Part shown: piece after piece, positions 24,514 through 33,400 of the stretch
How the letters are laid out: every line of letters begins with the position of its first letter
Position numbering within the stretch: position 1 is the first letter of the stretch
Assembly (NCBI GenBank): GCA_018105865.1
Contig: CM030849.1
Coordinates: 8,476,087-8,540,086, forward strand
Reading direction: 5' to 3'
Source of the DNA: Metaphire vulgaris
Taxonomy: Eukaryota > Annelida > Clitellata > Crassiclitellata > Megascolecidae
Length of the DNA stretch: 64,000 bases
Notes under the pieces: generated by a model
What the model was told of the DNA's origin: nothing
Database searches by the model: none
Seen by the model: only the letters and a program-made list of their open reading frames with translations
Position numbers and translations under genes: made by a program

Positions 24514-25244
24514 TTAGCTGTTTCTGTTTTTGTCATGGATCACATATCATTACTATCTCACCGACAGACAGCAGATTTCGAATAAAGTTTCGGGCAATAA
24601 TTTTCCATTATTTAGATCAAAATAGAAATAATGAATTCGCATTTTGTATAATTAAATTCCTATTAAAAACCTGATTCTGTCAAAATTCTTAGATGAAAGT
24701 ATGGAGTTATGATGAGTCCGCTAAGACCTGCACAGATTGTCAGCAGTTTTTCAAAGCGCTCGTGGGTTTTCTTCAGAACGATGCTCTAGTGAGTCGATTC
24801 TAAATCTCATTTAACAAAGTAACTCTATTGACCATTAAGAGTAGGAGAACATTCTATTGTGAGATTCCATATTCCCATGAAATTATCTTCATTTAGGACT
24901 CAAGAGCGAATGTAAATAGACTGATACTGACGATTAGGATGCATTTAATTACGTGAACTTGTTCAACTTTACTAAGTATTTTTACAACGACGAATAACAT
25001 TTATAGTTATTGCTCAGGAAACGAGGTTGTGATAAGCCTTCAATTGACAGCATGGCAGTCAACTGGTCAGTGTCACTGCAGCTCTTCGACCATGTCTTGA
25101 GCCACCCCCCCCCTTCTAAAAAAATCTTTATTTTGTAAAGCTCGATAACATCTGCAGTTTAACCTACGCTGTTTATGAGACGTGACTCACCCCGCATTTA
25201 TGATTATTCACTTAGTGAATGACTTAATGAGCGCTAACAACCAT

Positions 25245-25298
<54 letters not shown>

Positions 25299-27280
25299 TA
25301 ATAATAACATCTTAGATCAGCTGCGGGTTTGAGAGCGCAAATTGAATTTCGTCAGATCTGAGATCAATCCTTTGTGTTATATTAAATATGCTATTTTGTT
25401 GCGTAAATGCATATTCATGACTCAATTAACGTGCTTTCTAGGAAATATTTATTGTAATTGCATGACTTGGTTGCTCCTGTTAGCGAAAGGTCTAACAGTT
25501 TCCTATGCTTTTATTGAAGACCTACGTTCAGGACGTTATTTTGGAACAGGTTTGTCCGAAGACCCGTCGCTTCCAGAAACAGGTAGAATTTTGGCAACAA
25601 ACCTCTTTGCATTAGTGACGGTATTATATTAGAGATTTTATCTCTAAAGATAATCGATTTCCGAGCTGCTTATATTGTGATAGAGACGTGGACAATTGCC
25701 GGCGATCCTTGTCTTTCTACGCAGAAACTCTGCATTAATCGTATCGCGTCTACGGCTCTTCTACAGTTGACTCAAAAGTGTCAATAGTGTCTACAGCTGT
25801 TTACTTGTAGTTTTGAAGCTGTTTTTCATTTCGGGGGAGGGGCCAGAGAGTAGCTAGGGGGCTGTCCATTAATTACGTCAGCAATTTAGGGGGAGGGGTT
25901 TGGAAAAGTTTGACAGTTGTTGACAAGGGGAGGGGGGTCAAGAGAAGTTGACGTCAACAATTTCACTTTTTTCAAATAATCAAAAAACAGGAAATTTCAT
26001 AGAATACTACTTATTACAATGGAAAAAAGCATTAGAAAAAAGTTCATCACCACCACATTTTGACACTCGATGAGGAAAAATGGTCATTACTACACAAATA
26101 ATAACCTTGTTATTGGGACCTGTCTTTGATCTTGAGGGGGGGTCAAGAGTTGTTGACGTAATTATGAGGGGGTTAAGTGAAAGTTGACAGTTGTTGACAA
26201 GGGGGAGGAGGTCAAAAATTGCCCAAACATTGTTGACATAATTAATGGACAGCCCCTAGAGTGTCCGGCGCCCGGGGACAAATCATACTGATAGTGCCCC
26301 TCAACCTCACGAAAACCCTGACAAGCGAATAAAGGTCGTTTCAACTATATTTATGCTTCTTTTTGTTGTTTTTTGCTACAATAAACCCGATTTTGGCGCC
26401 CCCCCCCACCTCGGCACCTGGGACATATGCACCCCTAGTTACGCCTCTGGAGGTATATGGTTGCATGAACAAAGAAAATATATGAATATTGTGCGGTCTT
26501 TTTTAATTGCTCGTAGGAGATCCCCCGAAAATGTCGATATCCCCCTATTCCGAAACCATGGTCGTTACGCCACTGCTGCCCTTTGAAAATTTTGCTCCGA
26601 AGTTTCGCAATCAATCAATAAGTCACTGAATTTAGAGATATTTCACAAACTCTTAGCTTAGATTAGCTGTGCCTATAACTGGAGTCTGAGTGTCATCGCA
26701 AGAATGTAGCTATATATCTTCTTCTTCGATATTGTAGTGCGAGGAACTGACGAAAAACTATCTTCCATCGACCGTCAAATTGCTCCTAAGCATGATCGTG
26801 AGTCGTTATTTGTAACTGTTGACTTTGTTCTGTCTAATTCCCTGTGAACGTCTTGGGGCGACAGAATTGAGTTCTTTGGTCATAATGCAGTAGTCGTTTG
26901 CCACTCTCGCTATGCTAATTTTCATTATCTATGAACTTCTATAGCGCCAATTCCAATACTCCGAAGTATCAATCGATGATACTCCAAATCCATGCGCCGA
27001 AGGTTAATTCCGGAAATCAGTGAGACTGAAGAAGCAGCAAGGCAGACTGCGGATAAAAAGAGAAACCGAAAAAGACGTTATTTAACTCTAGATTCTACAG
27101 TACACGGCAAAAGCATCCTAAAACTGTGTGAATTTCGTCATGTAATCAAGGTACTACATGACTGAAGAAAGTCAAGTTGTACTTCGACGCATACAACAAC
27201 TCATGGGCTCAAAATGATTAGTAATAGCTGATGCTGGTGTTATATGTCACTTGCCACTCTAAACTGGTGGGCAAATAAGT

Positions 27281-27340
<60 letters not shown>

Positions 27341-28610
27341 TTTCATCCTCCAGGCTCGAATTCTGACTGGCGGCTCATCTTATCGTAGAGCTGATTCTCG
27401 GTCGCGCATGAATTACAACGATTTCAGTTTCAGTTTAAGTTGTTCATTCATTCATTTCTAAATGTATTTGTGTCTGGTGCTTTGGACATTGATCATTGAG
27501 AAATCAGATATAGATTCCGTGATTTTTTTTCTTACTCTTAGGATCCAAAAAAGACCTGCACTCTGATGAAAGCTTGTCCCCGGAACACGCTGAAAGAGCA
27601 AGACAACATCCTCTCTGACTTCGAAAGCCGACTCGACTCGATCGACTACCAAAAACTCACCGATATATTATTACAGCAGGTGAAGGTTTGAAAGAAACAA
27701 ATTGCTGATTTCAAAGCAATTGAAGACCAGTCATCAGGACCTCCCATAGGCAGTGCTTATAATCTAGACTCCTGGACTCGGGAGGAAACTGACAAATCCG
27801 GGGAAACTGACAAAGCCGGGGAATTCTGCTGGGGGCTGCTGTTAGTTGATGTAGTATGCCAAAATTTCCAGGGGGAATTTGAAATTTCCGGGGGGGAGGG
27901 AAAGGTCAATTTGCCTCCCGTAAACGGCCTAGATTAAACCCTGCCCATAGGTTATGTGTCTTAGTTACTAATGGCGTCCAAATGTAAATTAGTACAAATG
28001 CAGATTATTTATTGTTTACTCCGATTAGAGAAAATATAGATTCCATAGATTCCACTTGTGCTTCTTCACGAACTATTTACCAGATCTATGAGCATTTTTT
28101 TGCATTGCGTAGGAGCCAGTCTCTTGGTAGAACGTGTGAGAGCAGTCTCAAAAACTGCCTGTTGTACAGTTTAGTTCAACAGATCTTGATCTAATAGTGA
28201 AACTCTTGTTTTTACTAACTTGACTCCTTCTGCGTTCGTTTATCGACCCATCAAAATTTGGTAACTCCCTGAATTTGTGAGAAGCGTGTCATCTGAGTTA
28301 ACACGTTGACTGCGGCCTATTAAATAACTGAGACGCGGATACTATTGACGAGAGTCTACGACCTCCGTGGCTTTCCAGTTCTTATACAAAATGCGTGCGA
28401 TCATGCGTGAAGTGAGTGACAGCCGTTAGATTATTCCCAAGGCCCGATCACGTTAGACGCCTACAGAGGAAAATATCTTGAAACAGATGCAAATGTTTAG
28501 AGGCTAGAGCCACCTGTTACTAGAATGACTTTCTCTTTCCTCAGGTATGCACCAATTCATACGAAAAAGTGCAGGTGGTTTGTAATGTGCTCCATAACCG
28601 CGCTACGTAG
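9398..28610 (+). CDS. Secreted saposin-like protein (SapA plus about four SapB units), gene span
   Basis: Twelve recognised exons: 9398-9434, 14212-14345, 16226-16315, 16784-16846, 18170-18229, 18522-18653, 21962-22024, 22437-22496, 24693-24788, 26738-26797, 27542-27679 and 28545-28610. Apart from the exon 1/2 junction (phase 1), all joins are phase 0 and the frame stays open, giving about 332 residues. Order: signal peptide, one saposin-A domain, a complete saposin-B unit with six Cys, a second unit lacking the first Cys pair, a third unit missing its helix-2 exon (none found in 24789-26737), and a truncated fourth. Saposin-type proteins bind lipids, either in lysosomal sphingolipid breakdown or as secreted membrane-lytic agents. 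A small prosaposin-like or amoebapore-like secreted protein is most likely. Introns hold LINEs and MITEs. Confidence 0.8.
9979..10274. mobile_element. Degenerate hAT-like MITE (copy 1)
   Basis: The right end reads on the minus strand CAGTGTTTCCCACACTGTGG, a typical hAT MITE terminus. The left end (catggtttgtcaaac) is a decayed inverted match. No target duplication survives. Confidence 0.5.
11594..11780. mobile_element. hAT MITE, TSD TATAGGCC (copy 1)
   Basis: Inverted ends CAGTGGCGGCTC… / …GAGCCGCCACTG are flanked by TATAGGCC on the left and TATAGGTC on the right. Copy 2 keeps both flanks identical, so the mismatch here is a later mutation. Confidence 0.93.
12053..13115 (-). mobile_element. 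5'-truncated CR1-like LINE in saposin intron 1 (copy 1)
   Basis: The minus strand encodes reverse-transcriptase motifs [20 protein letters not shown], then a degraded catalytic box (FAVETK where F/YADDT is expected), then SLVRPHLEYCAQAW and VVDKWNSL near the C-terminus. A stop and two frame breaks make it inactive. Its 3' end is a TAA/TTA repeat at 12053-12092, preceded by a conserved tail that recurs alone at 29573 and 43555. Confidence 0.88.
13370..13850. repeat. Local duplication present only in copy 1
   Basis: Two diverged versions of a block containing TGTCCTGTCTTTT, GACCGGTTGATGCG and TGTTTTGACAGATACCT occur at about 13370-13560 and 13675-13800. Copy 2 has one version (about 62005-62140). 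This explains why the offset between copies drops by over 200 bp here. Confidence 0.7.
13850..13962. mobile_element. Damaged hAT MITE, right part, TSD GTGAAGGC (copy 1)
   Basis: The right end CTAGATTAAACACTG is followed by GTGAAGGC. Copy 2 shows the complete 192-bp element with the same flank on both sides. Here the left part is rearranged; a short left terminus CAGTGTTTAATC survives near 13661. Confidence 0.75.
14125..14186. repeat. (TC)n(TG)n just before the saposin-A exon (copy 1)
   Basis: This pyrimidine-rich dinucleotide tract ends 25 bp before the exon 2 acceptor and may act as its polypyrimidine tract. TC and TG unit numbers differ in copy 2. Confidence 0.95.
14212..14345 (+). CDS. 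Saposin-like gene exon 2: saposin-A domain
   Basis: The exon follows tttctttgtag and encodes CDLGPTFWC, then AVEYC and FVW, the CxLGPxxWC…AVxxC…VW pattern of the saposin-A domain that normally precedes or follows SapB units in prosaposin. The chosen donor is GAG|gtcggt, weak at +3 but phase 0, which matches the next exon. If it is not spliced, the frame reaches TAA at 14370-14372 inside an AATAAA signal (14368-14373), which would give a short SapA-only protein. Confidence 0.85.
15082..15207. mobile_element. Internally deleted hAT MITE, TSD AGTAGATG (copy 1)
   Basis: The flanks AGTAGATG (15074-15081 and 15208-15215) are intact, but the inverted ends are largely lost (cagtgagaagg… / …catccactg). 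Copy 2 carries the intact 191-bp version at 63524-63714. Confidence 0.85.
15470..16065. repeat. GACA(A/G)TTAATCAC-type degenerate repeats with inverted counterpart
   Basis: At 15470-15570 short units like CGACAGTTAATCAC repeat irregularly. At about 16025-16065 the reverse complement (GGGTGATTAAATGTTGCGTG) appears. This suggests a decayed foldback element in saposin intron 2; its limits are uncertain. Confidence 0.45.
15855..15985 (-). mobile_element. Retroposon 3'-end fragment in saposin intron 2
   Basis: It starts (TAATC)n then TTGAACTTCTATAGCGCC. The same opening and internal layout occur at 26930-27070 and, more diverged, at 4921-5080, so this is a dispersed antisense retroposon tail. Confidence 0.55.
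16226..16315 (+). CDS. Saposin-like gene exon 3: SapB unit 1, helix 1
   Basis: Thirty codons between ttttag and gtaaga, phase 0. SCQDCTKFFTSL gives the first Cys pair (CxxC) and first amphipathic helix of a saposin-B fold. Exon 9 (TCTDCQQFFKAL) is its clear paralogue. Confidence 0.85.
16784..16846 (+). CDS. Saposin-like gene exon 4: SapB unit 1, helix 2
   Basis: Twenty-one codons between ttttccaag and gtaaat. VEWICKTMG supplies the third Cys, nine residues before the fourth Cys at the start of exon 5, which is the normal SapB spacing. Confidence 0.8.
17814..17854. repeat. (TC)n microsatellite in saposin intron 4
   Basis: About 20 TC units. The rest of intron 4 (16847-18169) shows no recognised element. 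Confidence 0.95.
18170..18229 (+). CDS. Saposin-like gene exon 5: SapB unit 1, helix 3-4
   Basis: Twenty codons between tctattttag and gtaagt. CETSVKTYLPNISKFL matches the second half of SapB domains (C….v..Y.P.i...l). Confidence 0.87.
18522..18653 (+). CDS. Saposin-like gene exon 6: end of SapB unit 1 and start of unit 2
   Basis: DPKTVCKQVQLC closes unit 1 with Cys 5 and 6. After an acidic linker, FFFINWSEMF occupies the place of helix 1 of unit 2, but with no CxxC pair, so this unit cannot form the usual outer disulfides. Donor gtacgt, phase 0. Confidence 0.88.
19334..19525. mobile_element. hAT MITE, TSD GTCATAGA
   Basis: The ends CAGTGGCGTGGC… and …TACACCACTG are flanked by GTCATAGA at 19326-19333 and 19526-19533. 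It lies in saposin intron 6. Confidence 0.9.
19797..21610 (-). mobile_element. 5'-truncated CR1/Jockey-like LINE in saposin intron 6
   Basis: The minus strand carries most of a reverse transcriptase: SNFRPVSNLPFLSKLLERL, QSAYRQGHSTETAL, FDTVDHATLARRL, SGVPQGSALGPLLF and the catalytic AYADD (YADD at 20735-20746), then a thumb region with RIDYCNGALLGLP and a C-terminal WNSLPDFV. Frame breaks near 21395, 21020 and 20530 inactivate it. The 3' end is a (AACAAT)n repeat at 19797-19819. GC content is visibly higher than the flanks, consistent with a fairly recent insertion. Confidence 0.93.
21962..22024 (+). CDS. Saposin-like gene exon 7: SapB unit 2, helix 2
   Basis: Twenty-one codons between ctatttcag and gtaaat. 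VKMVCSKFSG carries the third Cys of the unit; its length and phase equal those of exon 4. Confidence 0.83.
22437..22496 (+). CDS. Saposin-like gene exon 8: SapB unit 2, helix 3-4
   Basis: Twenty codons between cctttag and gtaagt. ECEMVANVLPSAFG is the counterpart of exon 5 and gives Cys 4. Confidence 0.83.
22810..23825. mobile_element. Element with GAAAATGCAGGAC-type inverted ends
   Basis: The left end holds three spaced copies of a GAAAATGCAG(G/A)(A/G)C(G/T)GG unit with GACGGACCAA. The right end (23750-23805) holds the reverse complement, TTGGTCCTTCATTTTCCAG and CATTTTC. A smaller relative is at 43970-44296. The family is unknown; a (TG)n tract lies inside at 23485-23535. Confidence 0.6.
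23835..24015 (+). mobile_element. LINE C-terminal and 3'-tail fragment
   Basis: The frame reads KRLKTSL and then a tail GACGCTATACAAATATTCTG followed by ACATTACAT. The same tail ends an element at about 11985-12050. It is a decayed fragment in saposin intron 8. Confidence 0.5.
24459..24512. repeat. (CAT)n microsatellite
   Basis: About 18 CAT units in saposin intron 8. No other structure was recognised between 24016 and 24692. Confidence 0.95.
24693..24788 (+). CDS. Saposin-like gene exon 9: end of SapB unit 2, start of unit 3
   Basis: Thirty-two codons between attcttag and gtgagt. AKTCTDCQQFFKALVGFL gives a CxxC pair and helix 1. The stretch before it (KVWSYDESAKTC) stands where unit 2 should carry Cys 5 and 6 but shows only one. 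Confidence 0.82.
25858..26256. mobile_element. MITE with perfect 18-bp inverted ends
   Basis: GGGGCTGTCCATTAATTA at 25858-25875 is exactly inverted at 26239-26256. Flanking TAG on both sides may be a 3-bp target duplication. Subterminal GTTGAC(A/G)-type repeats occur inside. The superfamily was not assigned. Confidence 0.85.
26270..26452 (-). mobile_element. hAT MITE fragment related to 7477-7747
   Basis: On the minus strand it begins CAGAGGCGTAACTAGGGG and continues CGCCAAAATCGGG, as in the family at 7477. The opposite end is truncated at GGCGCCCGGGG. Confidence 0.6.
26738..26797 (+). CDS. Saposin-like gene exon 10: SapB unit 3, helix 3-4
   Basis: Twenty codons between gatattgtag and gtgagt. 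CEELTKNYLPSTVKLLL is a clear paralogue of exon 5. Confidence 0.87.
26930..27070 (-). mobile_element. Retroposon 3'-end fragment
   Basis: It begins AACTTCTATAGCGCC and shares its layout with 15855-15985 and 4921-5080. Confidence 0.55.
27282..27339. repeat. (TA)n microsatellite
   Basis: About 29 TA units in the intron before saposin exon 11. Confidence 0.95.
27542..27679 (+). CDS. Saposin-like gene exon 11: end of SapB unit 3, start of unit 4
   Basis: Forty-six codons between ttactcttag and gtgaag. DPKKTCTLMKAC closes unit 3 just as exon 6 closes unit 1. LSDFESRLDS and YQKLTDILLQQ follow as helices 1-2 of a fourth unit, again without the first Cys pair. Confidence 0.87.
27751..27943. mobile_element. 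hAT MITE, TSD CCCATAGG
   Basis: The ends CAGTGCTTATAATCTAG… and …CTAGATTAAACCCTG are flanked by CCCATAGG at 27743-27750 and 27944-27951. It belongs to the family of 62201-62392, in the opposite orientation. Confidence 0.9.
28545..28610 (+). CDS. Saposin-like gene exon 12: last exon
   Basis: Twenty-one codons and TAG after tttcctcag. VCTNSYEKVQVVC supplies two Cys with SapB Cys3-Cys4 spacing, then the protein stops after NVLHNRAT, so unit 4 is cut in half. Confidence 0.78.
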   Translation, partial: VCTNSYEKVQVVCNVLHNRAT

Positions 28611-28689
28611 ACCTTGTCAGGGACTAGTAGTTATCTCAACAATGGCGATTGGATAAAACAATCAATGTCACGGGTCAAGAATGCAAAGC

Positions 28690-28695
28690 AATAAA
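28690..28695 (+). terminator. AATAAA poly(A) signal of saposin-like gene
   Basis: First AATAAA after the stop codon, 80 bp downstream, which is a plausible distance for a short 3' UTR. Confidence 0.45.
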
Positions 28696-29268
28696 AATGG
28701 CAATTATTGTGGCAAAGTGGACGCTATAGCCGATATAAATTCCAGGACCTTAGTAAGGACCTCAATTATCTGGTCCAAAAATGCTGACGGCATTACGTCT
28801 ATGGTGATACAAGTTATTTGGGGTATTTATATTGAAGCTGAGGCGTGGGGTTTAGAGGGTGGGTCATTTAGAAGGCCAATCGACGTTCTTCAGTAGAATG
28901 TGGCGCTTCCGATTGGTCATTTAGTCCACCTGCAACAATAGACGGCGCGCCAATCTCAAGTGAAACCAAGACTTCTATTGTAATTAGTATGGAGCGAATT
29001 GAGCTTCGTTATTGAGGCGGCGGAGCATGAGTATATTGTGGTTTTTTGAACAGGTGTTTATAGGACAAATATTCATACATTTTCTATAAAATTTGCTTGT
29101 CTTGATCGGTCACTCATTTTAGTAGCTAGAGGAAGCAGAAAAATGAATCCAAGATCCGTATAAGCTAAGATATTTGGCATTGAACTAAGGACGTCATATG
29201 ACGTCCCTAGCGCCCTGAGAAACCAAAATAAGGACGTCAGTTGACGTCCCTAGCGTTCAACGTGTTAA

Positions 29269-29572
29269 CTTGTGTTCTGCTCTTTGGAAAATTTTGCACT
29301 GAAACCTCACTTTATCGCAATTCAATGAATCATTCATGAATGGTCTCACAATTCGCATCTTCTTATTGGTTATTGTGCGCAAATCATTTTACATATTTTC
29401 GATCACTGTTCATTGTTCAAGATACGTTGGCGTCATTGTCAGGGTTCTATTCTTATTATTCGACAGAATTTGACTGCTTCGAAATGCGAGGTTTGCAAAC
29501 GGTCCCTCACGTTCATCCGAGAAGCGCTTAAGTCATTTCGGGTAAATGTTACATCAGTTACATAATAGGTTA
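29269..29572. other. Intergenic DNA, nothing recognised
   Basis: No coding signal or repeat was seen. Confidence 0.5.
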
Positions 29573-29657
29573 CATCAGTGGTTTTCACACAGGCTTACTT
29601 AGCCTCCTAAAACACTTAAAATCACATTATTATTGTTATTGTTATTATTATTATTAT
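29573..29657 (+). mobile_element. 5'-truncated LINE 3' tail
   Basis: The sequence from TACATCAGTGGTTTTCACAC through CCACTTAAAATCACATTATT-like bases is the reverse complement of the tail of the LINE at 12053-13115. Only about 65 bp of element remains before the simple repeat. Confidence 0.75.
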
Positions 29658-29870
<213 letters not shown>

Positions 29871-29895
29871 CAGTGTTGTGATCAAGTCCTTTCTC

Positions 29896-30420
29896 TGGAA
29901 GTCCAAGTCCAAGTTCAAGTGCAGGACATTCAAGTCCAAGTCCAAGTGAGGGACCGTCAAGTGCAAGTCCAAACCGTGAAGTCCGAGTCCAAGTCCAAGT
30001 CAGAGCGTTCCATTTTAAACAAAGCATCAACCAGTGACAACCACAATAATTTCGTTCCATGCAGTGTTGCCACTCTGATGTTTTAATAAAACTACATTCG
30101 GGCATAAAACAATTAAAAAATTAAAATTTGCCAGACGTTTTTGATAATAATTCAAATTAGGAAATTTATAAGTTATAACATAACCTTTATATCAGTAAAA
30201 TGATAAGATCACTAAAATTATTATAATATTATATTAATAATATTAATAAGTTAAGCAGTTTAACATGAGAACCAAGTCCTCTTTCTGGAAGTCCAAGTCC
30301 AAGTCCAAGTCTTTGATCATCAAGTCCAAGTCCAAGTCTAAGTCCGGAATCGTCAAGTCCAAGTACAAGTCCAAGTCCGCAATTTCTGGACTCGAGTCCG
30401 CTTCAAATCCAAGTCCAAGT
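29896..30420. repeat. Two blocks of TCCAAG hexamer minisatellite
   Basis: Degenerate AAGTCC/TCCAAG units fill 29896-29998 and 30288-30420, separated by about 290 bp of AT-rich DNA. The second block runs directly into the first unit of the 845-bp array. Confidence 0.9.
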
Positions 30421-30421
30421 C

Positions 30422-33400
30422 TTGTGGGCATACGGGGCCTAATCGATAAAAACCTTCTTAAAACGTTTCTTTTATTATTATTATTATTTCTAGACAATTT
30501 CTCCAGCGCAGTAAACAAGGCTAAGGCCTACGACAAAAGCGCTTTGACATAAATTCTATCAATAAAATCTATAGGACTAGGACTATGCTACGAAAAACTA
30601 TAATCGTATAAATCTCAACACTAGACATGGTCATATTTTGTTATAAATCACAATTAAAAATGCATTTAGGCTATCTACTGTAAGTTAGTTAAGCACCTCG
30701 ACCCTCAACGACCGCTGCCGTTATATAGTAAACGGGCCAGGGTACTTTTTATTGTCTTCCGCCGCCTCTGACAAACTGTAAGTACTTCAGATACAACATC
30801 TGCGCAAATTATTCCATAGTGATGAGTGTAGGCCTAGGACTATGCTACGAAAAACTATAATCGTATAAATCTCAACACTAGACATGGTCACCCCAAGATT
30901 TATGAGACTCCCCCGAGTTGTTTTTCGCCATAGTTTTCATCCTTCCCAATCCTATTGTATGGAGCCTTATTCTTGATTTTATATCTTCTTGCTGACTGCC
31001 TGTGCTTTCAATGACACCTTCAACACATCTGAATGGCCTGACTCTTTCCATGTTTTTGTCCATTCATTGTAATATTCACGATTTTTGTATTCCCTTTCGT
31101 TGTGTTATTAAAAACATTTTATTTTTGTTTACAATTACAGTACACATGGACTACTGCCTTCTTGCAAATGTGATGAAATAAAAGTGTTGCAGAATGCAAA
31201 TGTTTAAAACCGTGCCAGTTCACCTTGTGAATAAACATCTTACAGTCCCAGTGGCGTGCAGGGAGTTGTGGGCATACGGGGCCTAATCGATAAAAACCTT
31301 CTTAAAACGTTTCTTTTATTATTATTATTATTTCTAGACAATTTCTCCAGCGCAGTAAACAAGGCTAAGGCCTACGACAAAAGCGCTTTGACATAAATTC
31401 TATCAATAAAATCTATAGGACTAGGACTATGCTACGAAAAACTATAATCGTATAAATCTCAACACTAGACATGGTCATATTTTTGTTATAAATCACAATT
31501 AAAAATGCATTTAGGCTATCTACTGTAAGTTAGTTAAGCACCTCGACCCTCAACGACCGCTGCCGTTATATAGTAAACGGGCCGGGGTACTTTTATTGTC
31601 TTCCGCCGCCTCTGACAAACTGTAAGTACTTCAGATACAACATCTGCGCAAATTATTCCATAGTGATGAGTGTAGGCCTAGGACTATGCTACGAAAAACT
31701 ATAATCGTATAAATCTCAACACTAGACATGGTCACCCCCCAAGATTTATGAGACTCCCCTGAGTTGTTTTTCGCCATAGTTTTCATCCTTCCCAATCCTA
31801 TTGTATGGAGCCTTATTCTTGATTTTATATCTTCTTGCTGACTGCCTGTGCTTTCAATGACACCTTCAACACATCTGAATGGCCTGACTCTTTCCATGTT
31901 TTTGTCCATTCATTGTAATATTCACGATTTTTGTATTCCCTTTCGTTGTGTTATTAAAAACATTTTATTTTTGTTTACAATTACAGTACACATGGACTAC
32001 TGCCTTCTTGCAAATGTGATGAAATAAAAGTGTTGCAGAATGCAAATGTTTAAAACCGTGCCAGTTCACCTTGTGAATAAACATCTTACAGTCCCAGTGG
32101 CGTGCAGGGAGTTGTGGGCATACAGGGCCTAATCGATAAAAACCTTCTTAAAACGTTTCTTTTATTATTATTATTATTTCTAGACAATTTCTCCAGCGCA
32201 GTAAACAAGGCTAAGGCCTACGACAAAAGCGCTTTGACATAAATTCTATCAATAAAATCTATAGGACTAGGACTATGCTACGAAAAACTATAATCGTATA
32301 AATCTCAACACTAGACATGGTCATATTTTGTTATAAATCACAATTAAAAATGCATTTAGGCTATCTACTGTAAGTTAGTTAAGCACCTCGACCCTCAACG
32401 ACCGCTGCCGTTATATAGTAAACGGGCCGGGGTACTTTTTTATTGTCTTCCGCCGCCTCTGACAAACTGTAAGTACTTCAGATACAACATCTGCGCAAAT
32501 TATTCCATAGTGATGAGTGTAGGCCTAGGACTATGCTACGAAAAACTATAATCGTATAAATCTCAACACTAGACATGGTCACCCCAAGATTTATGAGACT
32601 CCCCCGAGTTGTTTTTCGCCATAGTTTTCATCCTTCCCAATCCTATTGTATGGAGCCTTATTCTTGATTTTATATCTTCTTGCTGACTGCCTGTGCTTTC
32701 AATGACACCTTCAACACATCTGAATGGCCTGACTCTTTCCATGTTTTTGTCCATTCATTGTAATATTCACGATTTTTGTATTCCCTTTCGTTGTGTTATT
32801 AAAAACATTTTATTTTTGTTTACAATTACAGTACACATGGACTACTGCCTTCTTGCAAATGTGATGAAATAAAAGTGTTGCAGAATGCAAATGTTTAAAA
32901 CCGTGCCAGTTCACCTTGTGAATAAACATCTTACAGTCCCAGTGGCGTGCAGGGAGTTGTGGGCATACGGGGCCTAATCGATAAAACCTTCTTAAAACGT
33001 TTCTTTTATTATTATTATTATTTCTAGACAATTTCTCCAGCGCAGTAAACAAGGCTAAGGCCTACGACAAAAGCGCTTTGACATAAATTCTATCAATAAA
33101 ATCTATAGGACTAGGACTATGCTACGAAAAACTATAATCGTATAAATCTCAACACTAGACATGGTCATATTTTGTTATAAATCACAATTAAAAATGCATT
33201 TAGGCTATCTACTGTAAGTTAGTTAAGCACCTCGACCCTCAACGACCGCTGCCGTTATATAGTAAACGGGCCGGGGTACTTTTATTGTCTTCCGCCGCCT
33301 CTGACAAACTGTAAGTACTTCAGATACAACATCTGCGCAAATTATTCCATAGTGATGAGTGTAGGCCTAGGACTATGCTACGAAAAACTATAATCGTATA

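Larger units (their letters stand above)
24789..26737. other. Saposin intron where a helix-2 exon is expected but not found
   Basis: By comparison with exons 4 and 7, a 60-66 bp phase-0 exon carrying the third Cys should lie here. None of the acceptor-like sites I checked opens a suitable frame. The stretch holds a (TAA)n tract (25245-25307) and transposon pieces (25858-26256, 26270-26452), so the exon may have been lost. Confidence 0.5.
28298..29268. mobile_element. Possible TTAA-flanked element around the last saposin exon
   Basis: TTAACACGTTGA at 28298-28309 is inverted as TCAACGTGTTAA at 29257-29268, as expected of a TTAA-targeting (piggyBac-like) element. The right side carries palindromes GGACGTCA…TGACGTCC. 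The inverted match is only 12 bp, so the pairing could be chance and only the right-hand 80 bp may be transposon. Confidence 0.45.

Noticed and set aside
25342..25632. 96-codon plus-strand ORF as the missing saposin exon
   Set aside because: It shows no saposin pattern, and the acceptor sites within it are out of phase or lead to stops.
25699..25770. Acceptor tctacgcag followed by KLCINRIASTALL as saposin helix-2 exon
   Set aside because: The Cys is in the wrong position and no phase-0 donor precedes the stop.
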